Made by a program: the position numbers and the translations under genes. Source: Endozoicomonas sp965196975 (GTDB taxonomy: Bacteria > Pseudomonadota > Gammaproteobacteria > Pseudomonadales > Endozoicomonadaceae). Taken from it: 64,000 nucleotides of DNA. The notes below the pieces were generated by a model. It searched no databases, was not told the origin of the DNA, and saw nothing but the letters and a program-made list of their open reading frames with translations. Shown here in pieces: positions 17,792 to 27,800 of the stretch. The stretch's first letter is position 1. Each line of letters opens with the position of its first letter. The DNA lies in assembly GCF_965196975.1 (NCBI RefSeq), contig NZ_OZ239981.1:5208001-5272000 (forward strand). Direction: 5' to 3'.

Positions 17792-19182
17792 GGGTGCTCT
17801 CTCTGAATGATTGAAACAATAGTGCTCTATTTTCACAGCTACTATGGGAACACCACTCATAATAGTTAACTGTCATGCCCGCTTCTGTTATTTCCAGCTC
17901 TACCAAAAGCATCGTTTTGCAAATTGAAGTTTCTATAGATTCAGGCAACATGCTGAATCTTGAAGATAGTTTACAGCGTGCACTCAATGAAGCCGGGCAG
18001 CTTGGAACAAAAGAGTTATTGGGGCTATTTGAATCACCCAATAAAGAACCTATCGTCGTTAATCAGCAGAAGTGGAACTACAAAGGAAAGGTTCTTAAGC
18101 ACTATGAAACCTTATACGGTCGTATACCTTTGGAGCGCTCCGTATATCAGGGTGTCAGAGGTGGCAGTACTCTGGCAGCACTTGATCTTCGTGCCGGTAT
18201 TATTGGTTCAGCTACCCCCAAATTTGCCAAGTCTATCGCCTGGAAATACAGCCAGATGCCAGCGCCTGCGGTAAAAGAAGATTTTGAGACCAATCATCAA
18301 AGGACGCTTTCAAATTCTTATATCAAGCATTTATCGGACAGAGTAGGTGCATTAATTGAAGACCAGCAAGACACTCACTACCACCTTCCTCCACTAAAAG
18401 AGCCTGTTGAAACAATAGCCATTGGTCTGGATGGAACCTGCATGCTGCTTTGTGAAGAAGGCTGGAGGGAAGCCATGTGTGGGACATTGAGCCTATATTC
18501 TGCAGATGGAGACAGGCTCCACACGATATATACAGCCAGTTCGCCAGAGTATGGTAAACAAAGCTTTATGAGCAAGCTCGACGAGGAGATTGCAGATCTA
18601 AAACGACTCTACCCAAATGCCACATACATCGGGGTAGCTGACGGGGCTAGAGAAAACTGGAGTTATTTGAAACAACATACCTCTGGGCAGATACTCGATT
18701 TTTATCATGCATCTGAATATTTAGCTGGAGCAGCGGAAGCACTGTTTCCAACCAGTAAGGCGAAGCGACACCAGTGGCTTGAAGACAGGCTACATAGTTT
18801 GAAAAACAAGCGTGGAGCAGCCAAAAAAATCCTTCAGGAAATTGAATCAGCCGAGCTCCCGAAAAAGACAATCGCACTGACAGAGAAGCGCTACAAAGCT
18901 GTGAGCTATTTTACAAACAATCACCAGTTAATGAATTATCATCAGGCGCTTAAACGCCATTGGCCAATAGGTTCAGGAGTTACTGAAGCGGCTTGTAAGA
19001 CTCTGGTAAAGCAACGATTATGTGGTTCTGGAATGAGGTGGAAAGCAACAGGAGCGGAAGTGCTTTTGACAACAAGAGCACTGATCCAGAGTAAGGGGCG
19101 CTGGGAACAACTTTGGTCTGAGTTCATGACTGGAAAGGTTGAAGCTAACCTATGAGTCAGTTATCAAATTGAGAGAGCAACC
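17792..19182 (+). mobile_element. ISKra4-family element copy 1
   Basis: 1,391 bp with terminal repeats GGGTGCTCTCTC / GAGAGAGCACCC; in this copy the right end reads GAGAGAGCAACC. An 8-base target duplication TATTGCCT (17784-17791 and 19183-19190) lies within the IS66 transposase gene. Confidence 0.92.
17875..19155 (+). CDS. ISKra4-family transposase
   Basis: 426-residue DDE transposase starting MPASVISSSTKS. Likely catalytic residues are in AIGLDGTCM (about 186), GVADGARENW (about 256) and GSGVTEAACK (Glu, about 369), followed by the basic KQRLCGSGMRWK typical of the family. The reading frame is intact, so this copy may be active. Confidence 0.9.
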   Translation: MPASVISSSTKSIVLQIEVSIDSGNMLNLEDSLQRALNEAGQLGTKELLGLFESPNKEPIVVNQQKWNYKGKVLKHYETLYGRIPLERSVYQGVRGGSTLAALDLRAGIIGSATPKFAKSIAWKYSQMPAPAVKEDFETNHQRTLSNSYIKHLSDRVGALIEDQQDTHYHLPPLKEPVETIAIGLDGTCMLLCEEGWREAMCGTLSLYSADGDRLHTIYTASSPEYGKQSFMSKLDEEIADLKRLYPNATYIGVADGARENWSYLKQHTSGQILDFYHASEYLAGAAEALFPTSKAKRHQWLEDRLHSLKNKRGAAKKILQEIESAELPKKTIALTEKRYKAVSYFTNNHQLMNYHQALKRHWPIGSGVTEAACKTLVKQRLCGSGMRWKATGAEVLLTTRALIQSKGRWEQLWSEFMTGKVEANL

Positions 19183-19596
19183 TATTGCCTGAAGATGGTC
19201 TAAGGCTTTTGGGGTTCGGTGTTTCCTGTGAGGAGCAGGGGGCTTCTTTGGAAGATGTATCACCTTTATCACTCCCTTTTTTACTGGGCTTTTGATAACC
19301 ATCTGACGATGGTGGCTTACTACTGTTTTGACTGTTTTTATTAACCCTTTCTTCCAGTTCGCTGCAACGTTCCCGTAAAAGCGCATTCTCGGTCCGAAGC
19401 TCTTCATTCTCTTTAAGGAGAGCTTCGGTAAACGGAGTAGCTGGGAAGTCTGGTTCCATACTGGAGATTTGTTAGAAAAATTGAGTATAAGATGATGGTC
19501 GAAAAATCAGAAAATTCCAGATTTATATGAAGGGTGCTGAATAGTTACGAGATTTTAAAAAACGACCAATAGTAAATTTATTAACGGAATACAGTC

Positions 19597-20535
19597 ATGA
19601 GAATCGTAATTGCCCTGGGTGGAAACGCAATCCTTCAACGTGGAGAACCTCTTGAATGCGAAACCCAGCGCAGAAACATCCGTAAGGCTGCGGCAGCGAT
19701 TGCCCGTATTGCCCGTCACCATCAGGTTATTCTGACACACGGTAATGGTCCCCAGGTTGGCCTGCTGGCATTAATGAATGATGCTTATAAAGGTGTATCT
19801 CCCTACCCACTGGATGCACTTGGTGCCCAGACGCAGGGAATGATCGGCTTTATGTTCGAGCAGGAACTGCGTAATCAGATGCCGGGCCATAAAGTCTGTA
19901 CCGTATCAACACAGACTCTGGTGGATCGGGATGACCCTGCTTTTGGTGATCCGGATAAATTTGTCGGGCCGGTATATAGCCGTGAGCAGGCGGATGAATT
20001 ACTGAAAGCTCATGAAGACTGGACGGTTAAAGCGGATGGCAAACACTTCCGTCGTGTTGTTGCTTCTCCGATACCTAAAGAAATTCTGGAATTACCATCG
20101 CTTCAGCATTTGATCTCTGCTGAAGACATTACGGTTATCTGTGGAGGTGGTGGCGGTGTTCCGGTAACCAGTGGTCCAGACGGTCAGCTTCAGAATATTG
20201 AAGCAGTGATTGATAAAGACCGCTCTTCCAGACTCCTTGCAGAAGGGCTCGGGGCCGATGCATTCCTGATTCTCACTGATGTGCCTGCGGTTGCGACCAA
20301 TTTCGGTCACCCTGACTCTCGTAACATTCGCTGTGCTACGCCAGAGGCGATGGATCAGTTTGACTTCGCTGCCGGCTCCATGGGACCAAAAGTGGAGTCA
20401 GTTGTTGAGTTTGTTCGCAATGGAGGAAAGATGGCAGCGATTGGTTCTCTGGAACAGGCTGCCGAGATTCTGACCTCTGACTCCGGAATGGTGATCAGGC
20501 AGGGTGTGATTGGTGGTATCAGTTATTATGAATAA
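19597..20535 (+). CDS. arcC: carbamate kinase
   Basis: 312-residue amino-acid-kinase-fold enzyme making ATP and carbamate (then ammonia and CO2) from carbamoyl phosphate and ADP. Motifs: ALGGNAILQRG, THGNGPQVGLL, YPLDALGAQTQGMIG, ICGGGGGVPV, VIDKDRSSRLLA and AGSMGPKVES. In context it is the counterpart of E. coli YqeA, giving substrate-level ATP at the end of purine breakdown; yqeA would also be a fair symbol. An IS66 element ends 48 bases before the ATG, so its native promoter has been displaced and transcription may now come from the element. Confidence 0.93.
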   Translation: MRIVIALGGNAILQRGEPLECETQRRNIRKAAAAIARIARHHQVILTHGNGPQVGLLALMNDAYKGVSPYPLDALGAQTQGMIGFMFEQELRNQMPGHKVCTVSTQTLVDRDDPAFGDPDKFVGPVYSREQADELLKAHEDWTVKADGKHFRRVVASPIPKEILELPSLQHLISAEDITVICGGGGGVPVTSGPDGQLQNIEAVIDKDRSSRLLAEGLGADAFLILTDVPAVATNFGHPDSRNIRCATPEAMDQFDFAAGSMGPKVESVVEFVRNGGKMAAIGSLEQAAEILTSDSGMVIRQGVIGGISYYE

Positions 20536-20589
20536 TGCCTGAGAATCTGGTAGCTTTACCAGTATTGTTAGCTGATATTTGAATGTTGA

Positions 20590-20623
20590 AGCCAGTTGTT
20601 ACGGTTAACCATAACAACTGGCT
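20590..20623 (+). terminator. hairpin after carbamate kinase
   Basis: AGCCAGTTGTTACGG and CCATAACAACTGGCT form a strong 15-base stem with one mismatch and a TTAA loop, 54 bases after the stop, followed by an A/T-rich stretch without a long T-run. The rest of the 20536-20879 gap is very A/T-rich and shows no gene; it holds the likely promoter of the secreted-protein gene. Confidence 0.6.
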
Positions 20624-21711
20624 AATTATTTAGTGACATTCAATAACTGTATAACTAGATGATCAAAATAGTTATGAACATCAAGTGTGCAATTAGTGGA
20701 TATGTTTGATGTCTAACTAATAATAGATAATATAAGTGTATCGTCTTTTTTATTAATGATTTCTTAAGTCTTTTTCTTTTCTAAGTATTAAAAAAATAAA
20801 AATAACTTGATAATACATAGGCTAAATTCTGGATATAACATATACTGGGAAAACCTCAGAGATAAATAGGTTGTAGTATATGATTTGGAAGAGTCTGTTT
20901 CCCGCATTAATTATGAGTTCTGCGTTTTTTAATACTGGGCATCTAGCCGCTGCACAAATAAATGAGAACAATCAGAGCGGGTGTTTTTTAAAAGGCAAAG
21001 TATTCAATGTTGTCGTTGATGAAGAATATAGCGTGCCGATTCGATTTGGTGCATTGGAGGCGAATAGTACTAAGAGAGATTCTGTGTATTTTGGAATGAA
21101 GGAGGATGATTTACACTTTGGCTTCACTCTTTCTCTTAACTTGACAGATCCGGATCACTCCAGACGATTGGACTATGAGATCAAAAATTTGATTCCAGCT
21201 GTCAGGAAAACATTACCTCATTATGAGTTCACAAGAAGTAGCACCGATATCAATGGAGCTTGTGGTAAAGAACATTTTGTTATTATGTTGCCTCAGGCAG
21301 GAAATGAGTTTGCTTTTCTCAAGAAAGAACAGGGAATGAGTGCCCCTCATGGTTCTGGGCTTATAGTGGAAGGACACCTTATCTCATCGCACTTATCCTC
21401 TGACTCACTTGGGTCCCCAGATAAGAAATTAAGAGTAAGCTTCAGCTCTTATGCTGACCGACTTATGGAAAAAAAACTGAGTAATCTAGAAGAGCAGCCA
21501 GAAGTTCCTACGATTATCGTTGAACTTGAAGAGGGTAAGATGGCTCAGAACTTATTGGATATGAGTAGTGATGGATCCTACCATTCTGCAAAAATGTATG
21601 AAGAGAAACATTCAAAAGTAACCAAGAAAGATCATAAAGAGCTAAAGGATATTAATAGAAAAATCGAAGATCTGGAAAAAGCCCGAGTAGATCTTTATAA
21701 GCAGGTTGAAG

Positions 21712-23102
21712 GGGTGCTCTCTCTGAATGATTGAAACAATAGTGCTCTATTTTCACAGCTACTATGGGAACACCACTCATAATAGTTAACTGTCATGCCC
21801 GCTTCTGTTATTTCCAGCTCTACCAAAAGCATCGTTTTGCAAATTGAAGTTTCTATAGATTCAGGCAACATGCTGAATCTTGAAGATAGTTTACAGCGTG
21901 CACTCAATGAAGCCGGGCAGCTTGGAACAAAAGAGTTATTGGGGCTATTTGAATCACCCAATAAAGAACCTATCGTCGTTAATCAGCAGAAGTGGAACTA
22001 CAAAGGAAAGGTTCTTAAGCACTATGAAACCTTATACGGTCGTATACCTTTGGAGCGCTCCGTATATCAGGGTGTCAGAGGTGGCAGTACTCTGGCAGCA
22101 CTTGATCTTCGTGCCGGTATTATTGGTTCAGCTACCCCCAAATTTGCCAAGTCTATCGCCTGGAAATACAGCCAGATGCCAGCGCCTGCGGTAAAAGAAG
22201 ATTTTGAGACCAACCATCAAAGGACGCTTTCAAATTCTTATATCAAGCATTTATCGGACAGAGTAGGTGCATTAATTGAAGACCAGCAAGACACTCACTA
22301 CCACCTTCCTCCACTAAAAGAGCCTGTTGAAACAATAGCCATTGGTCTGGATGGAACCTGCATGCTGCTTTGTGAAGAAGGCTGGAGGGAAGCCATGTGT
22401 GGGACATTGAGCCTATATTCTGCAGATGGAGACAGGCTCCACACGATATATACAGCCAGTTCGCCAGAGTATGGTAAACAAAGCTTTATGAGCAAGCTCG
22501 ACGAGGAGATTGCAGATCTAAAACGACTCTACCCAAATGCCACATACATCGGGGTAGCTGACGGGGCTAGAGAAAACTGGAGTTATTTGAAACAACATAC
22601 CTCTGGGCAGATACTCGATTTTTATCATGCATCTGAATATTTAGCTGGAGCAGCGGAAGCACTGTTTCCAACCAGTAAGGCGAAGCGACACCAGTGGCTT
22701 GAAGACAGGCTACATAGTTTGAAAAACAAGCGTGGAGCAGCCAAAAAAATCCTTCAGGAAATTGAATCAGCCGAGCTCCCGAAAAAGACAATCGCACTGA
22801 CAGAGAAGCGCTACAAAGCTGTGAGCTATTTTACAAACAATCACCAGTTAATGAATTATCATCAGGCGCTTAAACGCCATTGGCCAATAGGTTCAGGAGT
22901 TACTGAAGCGGCTTGTAAGACTCTGGTAAAGCAACGATTATGTGGTTCTGGAATGAGGTGGAAAGCAACAGGAGCGGAAGTGCTTTTGACAACAAGAGCA
23001 CTGATCCAGAGTAAGGGGCGCTGGGAACAACTTTGGTCTGAGTTCATGACTGGAAAGGTTGAAGCTAACCTATGAGTCAGTTATCAAATTGAGAGAGCAC
23101 CC
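21712..23102 (+). mobile_element. ISKra4-family element copy 2
   Basis: 1,391 bp with full GGGTGCTCTCTC / GAGAGAGCACCC ends. Exact target duplication GGTTGAAG at 21704-21711 and 23103-23110, inside the secreted-protein gene. Confidence 0.95.
21795..23075 (+). CDS. ISKra4-family transposase, copy 2
   Basis: Intact 426-residue frame with the same protein sequence as copy 1, showing recent spread. Confidence 0.9.
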   Translation: MPASVISSSTKSIVLQIEVSIDSGNMLNLEDSLQRALNEAGQLGTKELLGLFESPNKEPIVVNQQKWNYKGKVLKHYETLYGRIPLERSVYQGVRGGSTLAALDLRAGIIGSATPKFAKSIAWKYSQMPAPAVKEDFETNHQRTLSNSYIKHLSDRVGALIEDQQDTHYHLPPLKEPVETIAIGLDGTCMLLCEEGWREAMCGTLSLYSADGDRLHTIYTASSPEYGKQSFMSKLDEEIADLKRLYPNATYIGVADGARENWSYLKQHTSGQILDFYHASEYLAGAAEALFPTSKAKRHQWLEDRLHSLKNKRGAAKKILQEIESAELPKKTIALTEKRYKAVSYFTNNHQLMNYHQALKRHWPIGSGVTEAACKTLVKQRLCGSGMRWKATGAEVLLTTRALIQSKGRWEQLWSEFMTGKVEANL

Positions 23103-23951
23103 GGTTGAAGATATTATGAGAGACTTTGAAAATCAGAGAGATCAAGTTAGGTTTAGATACGAGTGTTTGAGCAAGTCGGTCAGAAATATATGATTTCATT
23201 TGGCTAACTACTTAACACCACTGTCCAACTCGGTAACCTGATAGTCTTACAATCACAGGCACTGTTATGTCTGAGTGGTTTACTGCCATTTGAGCCTGTA
23301 AATAATTCTGTGTAAACGCCACCAAAACTACTGCTCCTTGAACCGGTCAGGAAACATAATTTCAAACCGGTTCATGGCGGCTTTCCAGTTCCTGATCGGC
23401 ATGGTCCATTTCTCGGAAGCTTTTTCCATGGCCAGGTAGATTACCTTCATGACTGACTCATCCGTCCGAAAAATCTTCCGGTTCTTGATCGCCTTACGAA
23501 TGACACTGTTCAAGGACTCAATGGCATTCGTTGTATAAATCGCTTTTCGAATATCTTCAGGATAGTCGAACAGAGTAATCAGGTTATCCCAGTTATTACG
23601 CCAGGACTTACCAATCGATGGGAATTTCTCCCCCCAGGCTTCTTCAAAGGCTTCCAGCTCCATTTCTGCTTCTTCAGCAGTCGCTGACCGGTAAATCCGT
23701 TTCAGGTCGCTGGCGACGCATTTACGGTCCTTGTAGGAGACGTATTTCAGCGAGTTACGTACCTGATGCACAATACACAGCTGAACCTGAGCCATTGGGA
23801 ACACGGTGTTAATCGCTTCCGGGAATCCGGTGAGCCCATCAACACAGGCAACGAAGACATCTTCAACCCCACGGTTCTTAAGCTCTGTCAGCACAGAAAG
23901 CCAGAATTTGGCACCTTCTGTTTCGGCAAGCCAAAGACCCAAAAGTTCCTT

Positions 23952-25550
23952 GTAACTATTCAGCACCCTTCATATAAATCTGGAATTTTCTGATTTTTCG
24001 ACCATCATCTTATACTCAATTTTTCTAACAAATCTCCAGTATGGAACCAGACTTCCCAGCTACTCCGTTTACCGAAGCTCTCCTTAAAGAGAATGAAGAG
24101 CTTCGGACCGAGAATGCGCTTTTACGGGAACGTTGCAGCGAACTGGAAGAAAGGGTTAATAAAAACAGTCAAAACAGTAGTAAGCCACCATCGTCAGATG
24201 GTTATCAAAAGCCCAGTAAAAAAGGGAGTGATAAAGGTGATACATCTTCCAAAGAAGCCCCCTGCTCCTCACAGGAAACACCGAACCCCAAAAGCCTTAG
24301 ACCATCTTCAGGCAATAAACCAGGTGGCCAGAAAGGTCATCAAGGCTCTTGTTTGAGACGTGTCGCCTTACCCGATTATGTCAGGCATCTGAAGGTTGAA
24401 AAATGTTGCTGTTGCCAGTCTTCGCTTATCGATATTAAACCCACCAAATACATTGAGCGACAGGTTTTTGATCCAGGTAGACCCGGAGAATTTGAAGTTA
24501 CCGCGTACTGGGCAGACGTTAAAGTATGTCCTTGTGGTAAACGGAACACCGCTGAGTTTCCCCAAGGAGTGAAAGCCGCTGCTCAATACGGAGAAGTGAC
24601 TCAGGCAATGGCTGTTCATTTAAACCAGTATCACTTCATCCCATATCACCGGGTGTCTGAGTATTTCAATACTATTTATTGCATGAGTGTCAGCGCAGGC
24701 TCTGTTGCCAATTTTGTTGCCTATACCCATGAGAACCTGGCCTCTACTGAGCAGAGTATCCGCGATGCTTTACAAGAAAGTCCGGTTGCAGGAGCGGATG
24801 AAACTGGCATGCGGGTTGACGGTTCACTGTGGTGGTTACACATTATGCGAGATGACCAATGGACGCTTTACTACCTCTCAGAAAGGCGAGGTTGTGAAGC
24901 AATGGATGCAATGGGCATCCTGCTGACTTTTGCAGGCATTCTGGTTCACGATCATTGGAAGTCCTACTTTGCCTATGCGGCAGTGCATGTGCTTTGTAAT
25001 GCCCATCATCTGAGAGAGCTTCAGGGAGTTGTCGATAGGGATGCGAATAAGCTGGCTCTGCGGCTGATGAAATTGCTTACGCTCTCCTGGCACTTCTGCA
25101 AGAAATACAAAGCAGCCGGTCTGACTCAAATGCCTGGTGCAATACAGCTTCGCATTGAGACGATATACGACCAAATCCTTCAAAGGGCTCTCACGAAGGA
25201 AACCGCTTATATGGAAAAACAACGACAGGTGCTTTGACGTAAGAAGGTCAGGAATACCAAGGCCTACAACCTGTTCAAAAGGCTTATTGAGTTTAAGGTT
25301 GAAACGTTGCGCTTCATGTCGGACTTTTCAATTCCCTTCGATAACAATGGCAGTGAACGTGATGCCAGGATGGCCAAACTTAAGCAGAAGATCTCAGGCT
25401 GTTTCAGAAGCGAAGACGGAGGTACCATGTTTACCCGAATCCGAAGCTATTTATCATCTGCTAAAAAGCAGGGGTTGAACATATTTCAGGCGCTTCTTAA
25501 AGCGGTTCGAAATTACAACAATACGCCTTTGCTGGGTGCTGAATAGTTAC
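23952..25550 (+). mobile_element. IS66-family element copy 2
   Basis: 1,599 bp, plus orientation, inserted in the IS256 transposase gene. Exact duplication AGTTCCTT at 23944-23951 and 25551-25558. Confidence 0.95.
24041..25546 (+). pseudogene. IS66-family transposase with nonsense mutation
   Basis: Same protein as the other copies up to QRQVL, where GGA is replaced by TGA (25235-25237). The frame then continues to 25546. The stop removes the last catalytic motif (GSERDARM), so this copy should be inactive. It is the only copy in the window carrying this change. Confidence 0.92.
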
Positions 25551-26201
25551 AGTTCCTTATGGCCTTCAGTGTTCACGCCAAGAGCAACATACACGGTTTT
25601 ACGAATAACCCGTTTATCCTGATGAACCTTAACCACAAGGCCATCGAGATACAGGATGGGGAAAAGCCTGTCCAGCGGGCGATTCTGCCATGTCCTGACC
25701 TCATCGTAGACAGCATCAGTTACCTTGGATATCAAGGTAGGTGACACCTCAGCGCCGTACATCTCGTGAATGGCTTCGGCAATATCACGGGTGGTCATGC
25801 CTCGGGCATAGAGGGTAAGGATTTGCTGATCAAGCTTGTTTAGCCGAGTCTGGCCTTTGGCTATCAGCTGAGGAACAAAGTCACTATTTCGATCTCTGGG
25901 GACTTTGACTTCGACCTCACCAAAATCTCCTTTGATATTCTTTGAGGTGCTGCCGTTGCGGCTGTTGCCCGTGTTATGGCCTTCAGGCGAGTATTTGGCA
26001 TAACCCAGATGCTCTTCCAATTCAGCGGCCATAACACGTTCAACAGTCGCCTTAATAAGTAAACGGCTGAAGTCGGCAAGATGATCCTGAGTTTTAATCT
26101 GACTGGCTATTTGATCTACCAGTTTTTCGTTGATTTCAACGCTCATTGTTACTCTCCATTTTGGAGTATTAACGACAAGCGTTTACACAAATTAAATTGC
26201 A

Positions 26202-27800
26202 GTAACTATTCAGCACCCAGCAAAGGCGTATTGTTGTAATTTCGAACCGCTTTAAGAAGCGCCTGAAATATGTTCAACCCCTGCTTTTTAGCAGATGATA
26301 AATAGCTTCGGATTCGGGTAAACATGGTACCTCCGTCTTCGCTTCTGAAGCAGCCTGAGATCTTCTGCTTAAGTTTGGCCATCCTGGCATCACGTTCACT
26401 GCCATTGTTATCGAAGGGAATTGAAAAGTCCGACATGAAGCGCAACGTTTCAACCTTAAACTCAATAAGCCTTTTGAACAGGTTGTAGGCCTTGGTATTC
26501 CTGACCTTCTTACGTCCAAGCACCTGTCGTTGTTTTTCCATATAAGCGGTTTCCTTCGTGAGAGCCCTTTGAAGGATTTGGTCGTATATCGTCTCAATGC
26601 GAAGCTGTATTGCACCAGGCATTTGAGTCAGACCGGCTGCTTTGTATTTCTTGCAGAAGTGCCAGGAGAGCGTAAGCAATTTCATCAGCCGCAGAGCCAG
26701 CTTATTCGCATCCCTATCGACAACTCCCTGAAGCTCTCTCAGATGATGGGCATTACAAAGCACATGCACTGCCGCATAGGCAAAGTAGGACTTCCAATGA
26801 TCGTGAACCAGAATGCCTGCAAAAGTCAGCAGGATGCCCATTGCATCCATTGCTTCACAACCTCGCCTTTCTGAGAGGTAGTAAAGCGTCCATTGGTCAT
26901 CTCGCATAATGTGTAACCACCACAGTGAACCGTCAACCCGCATGCCAGTTTCATCCGCTCCTGCAACCGGACTTTCTTGTAAAGCATCGCGGATACTCTG
27001 CTCAGTAGAGGCCAGGTTCTCATGGGTATAGGCAACAAAATTGGCAACAGAGCCTGCGCTGACACTCATGCAATAAATAGTATTGAAATACTCAGACACC
27101 CGGTGATATGGGATGAAGTGATACTGGTTTAAATGAACAGCCATTGCCTGAGTCACTTCTCCGTATTGAGCAGCGGCTTTCACTCCTTGGGGAAACTCAG
27201 CGGTGTTCCGTTTACCACAAGGACATACTTTAACGTCTGCCCAGTACGCGGTAACTTCAAATTCTCCGGGTCTACCTGGATCAAAAACCTGTCGCTCAAT
27301 GTATTTGGTGGGTTTAATATCGATAAGCGAAGACTGGCAACAGCAACATTTTTCAACCTTCAGATGCCTGACATAATCGGGTAAGGCGACACGTCTCAAA
27401 CAAGAGCCTTGATGACCTTTCTGGCCACCTGGTTTATTGCCTGAAGATGGTCTAAGGCTTTTGGGGTTCGGTGTTTCCTGTGAGGAGCAGGGGGCTTCTT
27501 TGGAAGATGTATCACCTTTATCACTCCCTTTTTTACTGGGCTTTTGATAACCATCTGACGATGGTGGCTTACTACTGTTTTGACTGTTTTTATTAACCCT
27601 TTCTTCCAGTTCGCTGCAACGTTCCCGTAAAAGCGCATTCTCGGTCCGAAGCTCTTCATTCTCTTTAAGGAGAGCTTCGGTAAACGGAGTAGCTGGGAAG
27701 TCTGGTTCCATACTGGAGATTTGTTAGAAAAATTGAGTATAAGATGATGGTCGAAAAATCAGAAAATTCCAGATTTATATGAAGGGTGCTGAATAGTTAC
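26202..27800 (-). mobile_element. IS66-family element copy 3, no target duplication
   Basis: Complete 1,599-bp element, but the flanking octamers differ (AAATTGCA left, GTTTTTTT right), unlike three other copies. It joins the edge of the IS256 element to the remnant of an unrelated broken gene. The simplest explanation is recombination between two IS66 copies with loss or rearrangement of the DNA between. Confidence 0.93.
26206..27711 (-). CDS. IS66-family transposase, copy 3
   Basis: Intact 501-residue frame from ATG 27711, with the N-terminal coiled coil, CCCCQSS and all three catalytic motifs; potentially functional. Confidence 0.92.
   Translation of the reverse strand: MEPDFPATPFTEALLKENEELRTENALLRERCSELEERVNKNSQNSSKPPSSDGYQKPSKKGSDKGDTSSKEAPCSSQETPNPKSLRPSSGNKPGGQKGHQGSCLRRVALPDYVRHLKVEKCCCCQSSLIDIKPTKYIERQVFDPGRPGEFEVTAYWADVKVCPCGKRNTAEFPQGVKAAAQYGEVTQAMAVHLNQYHFIPYHRVSEYFNTIYCMSVSAGSVANFVAYTHENLASTEQSIRDALQESPVAGADETGMRVDGSLWWLHIMRDDQWTLYYLSERRGCEAMDAMGILLTFAGILVHDHWKSYFAYAAVHVLCNAHHLRELQGVVDRDANKLALRLMKLLTLSWHFCKKYKAAGLTQMPGAIQLRIETIYDQILQRALTKETAYMEKQRQVLGRKKVRNTKAYNLFKRLIEFKVETLRFMSDFSIPFDNNGSERDARMAKLKQKISGCFRSEDGGTMFTRIRSYLSSAKKQGLNIFQALLKAVRNYNNTPLLGAE

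Larger units (their letters stand above)
16555..19459 (-). pseudogene. IS66-family transposase, interrupted
   Basis: The N-terminal part (start 19459, MEPDFPATPFTEALL) and the C-terminal part (to 16555) are separated by the ISKra4 element at 17792-19182. The intact protein is 501 residues: a charged leucine-rich coiled coil (about 8-50), a Ser/Pro/Lys-rich linker, a zinc-finger-like CCCCQSS region and the DDE core with GADETGMRV, VHDHWKSYF and NNGSERDARM. The stop codon lies inside the left terminal repeat. This copy cannot make the whole protein. Confidence 0.92.
16551..19548 (-). mobile_element. IS66-family element copy 1, split by ISKra4 element
   Basis: Terminal inverted repeats GTAACTATTCAGCACCC / GGGTGCTGAATAGTTAC. 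The target duplication GAGATTTT (16543-16550 and 19549-19556) is exact. Without the 1,391-bp insert and its 8-base duplication the element is 1,599 bp, identical in length to four other copies in the window. It has one ORF (transposase) and no tnpA/tnpB, as in the ISBst12-like subgroup. The insertion separates carbamate kinase from its probable upstream region. Confidence 0.93.
20880..23193 (+). pseudogene. secreted protein of unknown function, split by ISKra4 element
   Basis: The ORF starts at ATG 20880 with a signal peptide (MIWKSLFPALIMSSAFF... to about HLAAAQ). It has two cysteines (QSGCFLK, NGACGKE) that could form a disulfide, then a Lys/Glu-rich C-terminal coiled coil (HSKVTKKDHKELKDINRK region). 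The element at 21712 adds GVLSLND and a stop at 21734. Removing it and one duplicated octamer restores the frame: after KQVE the protein continues DIMRDFENQRDQVRFRYE and ends at TGA 23191-23193, about 304 residues in all. The gene is A/T-richer than its metabolic neighbours, which suggests acquisition. I do not recognise the family; export to periplasm or host is likely. Confidence 0.8.
23328..26146 (-). pseudogene. IS256-family (mutator) transposase, interrupted
   Basis: The N-terminal 199 residues (26146 down to 25551, MSVEINEKLVDQIASQ to NTEGHKEL) and the C-terminal part (23951 down to 23328, LGLWLAETEGAKFW to FPDRFKEQ) join exactly when the IS66 insert is removed. Motifs are LYLDGLVVKV (first Asp), FVACVDGLTGFPEAI (second Asp), the QLCIVHQVRNSLKYV helix and TTNAIESLNSVIRK (Glu). 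The family is certain; the gene is disrupted and cannot be expressed whole. Confidence 0.92.
23309..26189 (-). mobile_element. IS256-family element, split by IS66 copy 2 (ends approximate)
   Basis: The inverted TGTGTAAACGC (23309-23319) and GCGTTTACACA (26179-26189) flank a mutator-type transposase. Without the IS66 insert the element is about 1,274 bp. No target duplication could be identified; the true ends may be a few bases further out. The right flank runs 12 bases into another IS66 copy. The stretch 23194-23308 before it holds nothing recognisable. Confidence 0.75.

Noticed and set aside
17781..19190. Shared GGGTGCT at the ends of IS66 and ISKra4 elements as a sign of common origin
   Set aside because: The motif is at the inner part of the IS66 repeat but at the outer tip of ISKra4, and the transposases are unrelated; chance is simpler.
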